64,000 nt of DNA from Clostridiales bacterium (GTDB lineage Bacteria; Bacillota; Sulfobacillia; RBS10-35). A program made the translations under genes and the position numbers. Within the stretch, counting starts at the first letter, position 1. The number at the start of each line of letters is the position of its first letter. Positions 60,887 through 64,000 of this stretch are shown piece after piece. The stretch spans positions 323,329 through 387,328 of the forward strand of contig JAHHQG010000026.1 of NCBI GenBank assembly GCA_018729555.1. The letters run 5' to 3'. Under the pieces are notes generated by a model. The model did not search any database. It was not told the DNA's origin and worked only from the letters and a program-made list of their open reading frames with translations.

Positions 60887-61384
60887 GTGGAGGACGTGGG
60901 AAGCCTATACCTGGCGACGGTCAAGGAGCAGTTTCGCGCCATGAAGGACCTGGCGGAGCGGGCCCTTTCCCAGATGGGGGAAGAGGACTTCTTCTGGCGG
61001 CCCCATCCAGAGTCCAACAGCATCTCCGTCCTGATGAAGCACCTTTCGGGAAACCTCCTCTCCCGCTGGACGGATTTTCTCACCTCCGACGGGGAAAAAC
61101 CCTGGCGCCGGCGGGATGAGGAGTTCGAAGAAGAAAGGCTTTCCCGGGAAGAGCTCTTTTCCCGCTGGGAAAAGGCTTGGGAAGGGGTCTTCAAGACCCT
61201 GGAGAGTTTGACGCCCCAGGATCTCTCGCGCCAGGTGACCATCCGCGGCAAGGCGCAGCCGGCCCTTTCGGCCATCCAGCAGCAGCTCTACCACACCGCC
61301 TACCACGTCGGCCAGCTGGTGTACCTGGCCAAAGCCCGGGCGGGAGATAGCTGGCAGCCCCTGACGGTGCCCCGCCGCCGCTAA
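60887..61384 (+). CDS. DinB-like protein (DUF1572)
   Basis: The 165-residue four-helix protein has EQFRAMKDLAERALSQM, SISVLMKHLSGNLLSRWTDF with the first His, and the metal-type QLYHTAYHVGQLVYLAK near the end. These are DinB/YfiT-superfamily metal ligands. Members are thiol-dependent transferases or of unknown role. The GTG at 60887 is preceded by GGAAAGGAGG. Confidence 0.82.
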   Translation: MEDVGSLYLATVKEQFRAMKDLAERALSQMGEEDFFWRPHPESNSISVLMKHLSGNLLSRWTDFLTSDGEKPWRRRDEEFEEERLSREELFSRWEKAWEGVFKTLESLTPQDLSRQVTIRGKAQPALSAIQQQLYHTAYHVGQLVYLAKARAGDSWQPLTVPRRR

Positions 61385-61450
61385 AGGGAAGGGTTCTGGC
61401 GGTCTTTTGCCGAAAAGGAAAGGGCACCCATAGAGAAAGAGGTGGCCAGG

Positions 61451-61771
61451 ATGGTGAAATTGATCGCCCTTTTCAAGGAGCCGGAGGATCGGGCCAAGTT
61501 TCAGGAGCTCTACGAGAAGACCCATCTCCCCCTGGCGCGAAAGATGCCGGGCTTGAGGCGCCTCGAGATCTCCCGGGTGGTGGGGATGCCCGGCGGGGGA
61601 AAGAGCCCCTACCTCCAGATGGCGGAGCTTTATTTCGACTCCCTCCCCGAGCTGGAGGCGGCGATGAATTCGCCGGAGGGGAAGGAAGCGGCGCGGAATC
61701 TCTTTTCCTTCGCCAAAGATGTGGTGAGCATGCATATCGCCGAAGTGGAAAGCGAGGATTTCCATGGCTGA
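61451..61771 (+). CDS. EthD-family protein
   Basis: The 106-residue ferredoxin-like dimeric alpha-beta barrel protein has VKLIALFKEPEDRAKFQELY, EKTHLPLARKMPGLRRLEI and a C-terminal DVVSMHIAEVE, the EthD layout. Such proteins assist ether or aromatic degradation in several clusters. It overlaps the crotonase gene by eight bases and is probably part of the acyl-CoA operon. GTG at 61442 is an alternative start. Confidence 0.82.
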   Translation: MVKLIALFKEPEDRAKFQELYEKTHLPLARKMPGLRRLEISRVVGMPGGGKSPYLQMAELYFDSLPELEAAMNSPEGKEAARNLFSFAKDVVSMHIAEVESEDFHG

Positions 61772-62540
61772 ACCTCTGGTGCTGGCGGAGAAGCTGGAGG
61801 GGGGCGTGGGGCTTTTGCGCCTCAACCGCCCCCAGGTGCTGAACGCCCTCAACACGGCCCTCATGAAAGAGCTGGCGGAGAAGGTCCGGGAGATGGAGGC
61901 CGATCCGGAGATCGGCTGCCTGGTCCTGATGGGAAACGGGAGGGCCTTTGCCGCCGGGGCCGACATCCAAGAGATGGCGGAAAAGTCCCCGGTGGACATG
62001 GAGCTCTCGGAGCCTTTTTCCTCTTGGGATGCCATCTACCGGTGCAAGAAGCCCATCATCGCCGCCGTCCACGGGTATGCCCTGGGGGGAGGGCTGGAGC
62101 TGGCCATGATGTGCGACATCATCGTGGCGGCGGAAGATGCCAAGCTGGGGCAACCGGAGATCAAACTGGGGGTGATCCCCGGGGCGGGAGGGACCCAGCG
62201 CCTCCCGCGGGCGGTGGGGAAGGCGGCGGCCATGGAGATGGTCTTGACGGGGGAGCCCATCTCGGCGGAACGGGCCTTCCAGCTGGGGCTGGTGAGCAAA
62301 GTCGTGGCGCCGGAGGTCCTCTTGGAGGAAGCCCTCAAGCTGGCCCGCTCCATCGCGGAGAAGCCCCGTGTGGCCGTGCGGATGGCGAAGGAGGCCATCC
62401 TCGCCGCCTTTGAGACGCCCCTTTCCGAAGGCCTCCGGTTCGAGCGGCGGGCCTTCTACTTCCTCTTTGCCAGCGAGGACCAGAAAGAGGGCATGAAGGC
62501 CTTCATGGAGCGGCGTCCACCCCGGTTCAAAGGTCGCTAG
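61764..62540 (+). CDS. Enoyl-CoA hydratase (crotonase family)
   Basis: The 258-residue protein has the crotonase pattern: [13 protein letters not shown], the oxyanion loop [17 protein letters not shown] with the first catalytic Glu nearby, and [21 protein letters not shown] with the second Glu. It hydrates trans-2-enoyl-CoA. Followed by a second crotonase and a thiolase, it forms a beta-oxidation-like or phenylacetate-type pathway unit. Confidence 0.93.
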   Translation: MAEPLVLAEKLEGGVGLLRLNRPQVLNALNTALMKELAEKVREMEADPEIGCLVLMGNGRAFAAGADIQEMAEKSPVDMELSEPFSSWDAIYRCKKPIIAAVHGYALGGGLELAMMCDIIVAAEDAKLGQPEIKLGVIPGAGGTQRLPRAVGKAAAMEMVLTGEPISAERAFQLGLVSKVVAPEVLLEEALKLARSIAEKPRVAVRMAKEAILAAFETPLSEGLRFERRAFYFLFASEDQKEGMKAFMERRPPRFKGR

Positions 62541-62552
62541 GAGGGATGGGAC

Positions 62553-63344
62553 ATGGCGGACGTCCTCTATGAAAAAGAGGGAGGGGTGGCCCTCATCACC
62601 CTGAACCGGCCCGAGAGCCTGAACGCCATCAACGAGAGCTTAGGGCAGGAGCTCGTGCGGGTCCTCAAGGAGGCGGCCCGGGATCCTTCCGTGAGGGCGG
62701 TGGTCCTGACGGGAGCCGGCCGGGCCTTTTGCGCCGGGGCAGACCTGAAGGATCAGGAGCTGGCGATGGAGGCGGGAAAGATTTCCCTGGGCGATCTCCT
62801 CCGCCGGCGCTACAACCCCACCATCGAGCTCCTCACCACCATGGAGAAGCCGGTCCTCGCCGCCGTCAACGGGGTGGCGGCGGGGGCGGGGGCCAGCCTG
62901 GCTTTGGCCTGCGACCTTCGGGTGGCCTCCGAGGATGCCCGGATGCTCCAGGCCTTCGTCCAGGCGGGGCTGGTCCCCGATTCGGGAGCGACCTTTTTCC
63001 TCACCCGGATGGTGGGCCTTTCCCGGGCCATGGCCTGGGCCATGACGGGCCAGCCGGTGGAGGCGAAGGAGCTCTTCCACCTGGGGGTCTATCACCGGCT
63101 GGTGCCCAAGGAAAAGGTGCTGGAGGAAGCCCTTTCGTGGGCGAAGGAGCTAGCTCAGGGCCCCTATAGCCTGGGGCTCATCAAGCGGGCCGTCCGGCGG
63201 GCGGCGGAGGGGAGCCTGGCCTTCACCCTGGAATACGAGGCCCAGCTTCAGGAGGCGGCGGGGAGGAGCCCCGATCACGCCGAAGGGGTGGCGGCCTTCC
63301 GGGAGAAGCGGCCGCCCCGGTTTACCGGCAGGGGGGGAGGCTAA
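62553..63344 (+). CDS. Enoyl-CoA hydratase/isomerase, PaaG-like
   Basis: The 263-residue crotonase has GRAFCAGADLKDQEL, NGVAAGAGASLALACDLRV and VQAGLVPDSGATFFLTRMVG. The Asp in VPDSG replaces the hydratase Glu, as in PaaG (1,2-epoxyphenylacetyl-CoA isomerase) and related isomerases. The GGAGG before the ATG is clear. It lies between the hydratase and thiolase genes. Confidence 0.85.
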   Translation: MADVLYEKEGGVALITLNRPESLNAINESLGQELVRVLKEAARDPSVRAVVLTGAGRAFCAGADLKDQELAMEAGKISLGDLLRRRYNPTIELLTTMEKPVLAAVNGVAAGAGASLALACDLRVASEDARMLQAFVQAGLVPDSGATFFLTRMVGLSRAMAWAMTGQPVEAKELFHLGVYHRLVPKEKVLEEALSWAKELAQGPYSLGLIKRAVRRAAEGSLAFTLEYEAQLQEAAGRSPDHAEGVAAFREKRPPRFTGRGGG

Positions 63345-63345
63345 G

Positions 63346-64000
63346 GTGCGAGAGGTCTACGTCGTGGAGGCTCTCCGGAGCCCCTTTGGCCGCTACGGTG
63401 GAGCCCTTTCTAGGGTGCGCCCCGACGATCTGGCCGCCTACCTTTTGCAGGCGGTGGTGAAAAAGAGCGGCATCGATCCCCGCCTCATCGAGGACGTGTA
63501 CCTGGGCTGCGCCAACCAGGCGGGGGAGGACAACCGCAACGTGGCCCGCATGGCGGTGCTCCTGGCGGGCCTCCCCGAAGAGGTGGCGGGGTCAACGGTG
63601 AATCGCCTCTGCGCCTCGGGGCTGGAAGCGGTGATCCAGGCGGCCAGGGCCATCGCCCTGGGGGAGGGGGACGTCTTCCTGGCGGGCGGCGTGGAGAGCA
63701 TGTCCCGGGCTCCCTGGGTGATGGCCAAGCCGGAGACGGCCTTTCCCCGGGGCGAACAGACGGTCTACGACACGACCTTGGGCTGGCGCTTTCCCAATCC
63801 CCGCTTTCCCTATCCCCTCTCCTCCATGGGGGAGACGGCGGAAAACGTGGCGGAAAAGTGGAAGATCCCCCGGGAAGACCAGGACCGGTTTGCCCTTCGG
63901 AGTCAGCAAGGCTGGCAGCGGGGAAAAGAAAAGGGGGTGTGGAAAGAGGAGGTGGTTCCCATCCCCGTGAAGGGGCGGAAGGGGGAGATCTTCTGGGTGG
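63346..64000 (+). CDS. Thiolase (acetyl-CoA acyltransferase), partial
   Basis: The first 218 residues of a thiolase: EALRSPFGRYGGAL, the nucleophile Cys in VNRLCASGLEAVIQAARA, GGVESMSRAPWVMAK and MGETAENVAEKW. It cuts 3-ketoacyl-CoA with CoA; beside PaaG-like and hydratase genes it may be the PaaJ/PcaF type. A GTG at 63346 follows GGGGGGAGG. The gene runs off the window edge, so its active-site His and second Cys are not visible. Confidence 0.93.
   Translation, partial: MREVYVVEALRSPFGRYGGALSRVRPDDLAAYLLQAVVKKSGIDPRLIEDVYLGCANQAGEDNRNVARMAVLLAGLPEEVAGSTVNRLCASGLEAVIQAARAIALGEGDVFLAGGVESMSRAPWVMAKPETAFPRGEQTVYDTTLGWRFPNPRFPYPLSSMGETAENVAEKWKIPREDQDRFALRSQQGWQRGKEKGVWKEEVVPIPVKGRKGEIFWV

Overview
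The window is about 64 kb of GC-rich DNA with almost no empty space, many TTG/GTG starts, and many stop/start overlaps of the ATGA, GTGA and TTGA type. The block glyQ-glyS / PPDK regulatory protein / PPDK / dnaG / sigA, the type-A RNase P RNA, the TrmK–zinc-ribbon–RNase HI run, LPXTG surface proteins with sortases, and a SipW-like signal peptidase all point to a Bacillota (Firmicutes) bacterium. High GC and two uracil-DNA glycosylases typical of heat-loving organisms suggest a thermophile of the Thermaerobacter/Symbiobacterium kind. That placement is an inference, not a proof.

Layout. 1-7.4 kb: a MutL-type accessory protein, a family-4 uracil-DNA glycosylase, then tsaE-tsaB-rimI-tsaD-recO. 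7.4-9 kb: two small DUF4342-like proteins and a DmpA-type P1 peptidase. 9-18.7 kb: the glyQ to sigA information-processing operon(s). 18.7-23.3 kb: proton-translocating transhydrogenase genes. Here pntB and pntAB face pntAA and are followed by a seemingly perfect 1433-bp inverted duplication around a 79-bp centre, whose second pntB copy is cut off. 23.3-30.5 kb: small genes, a frameshifted DUF1801 remnant, nfo, CPBP protease, trmK, zinc-ribbon protein, RNase HI, rnpB, a Myb-like protein overlapping a response regulator, a CBS-ACT protein and a DUF1614 membrane protein. 30.9-35.8 kb: pyroglutamyl peptidase, an L,D-transpeptidase, a membrane-anchored solute-binding-like protein, a hydrolase and a FabK/nitronate monooxygenase.

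35.4-48.6 kb is the accessory heart of the window: a cell-surface island. It opens with a second inverted duplication (846-bp arms, 1123-bp spacer, about 12 substitutions). This duplication cuts a DUF11-repeat LPFTG surface-protein gene into a signal-peptide stub, an inverted body and a cell-wall-anchored tail. Next come a small secreted membrane protein, a split MalT-like regulator (ATPase plus LuxR protein), a sortase, and a transglutaminase-like secreted protein behind a clear c-di-GMP-I riboswitch. Last is a five-gene minus-strand operon: fibre-like secreted protein (frameshifted), SipW-type signal peptidase fused to a DUF5305-like domain, small secreted protein, LPRTG surface protein and a dedicated sortase. 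An ATPase-HTH regulator lies upstream of it. Together the genes read as a c-di-GMP-responsive surface-fibre/adhesin assembly system.

48.6-64 kb is mostly housekeeping or catabolic: Ogt, sulfate adenylyltransferase plus APS reductase, a family-5 uracil-DNA glycosylase, HflX, a lipoprotein, an S9 peptidase, ribokinase, an M14 carboxypeptidase, a PCMT-like protein, an aquaporin-like protein without its second NPA box, DinB and EthD proteins, two crotonases and the start of a thiolase (acyl-CoA/phenylacetate-type degradation).

Both inverted duplications share one layout: a complete gene on the minus strand at left and a truncated copy on the plus strand at right. They should be verified against raw reads before any biological reading, because such structures can also come from library or assembly artefacts.
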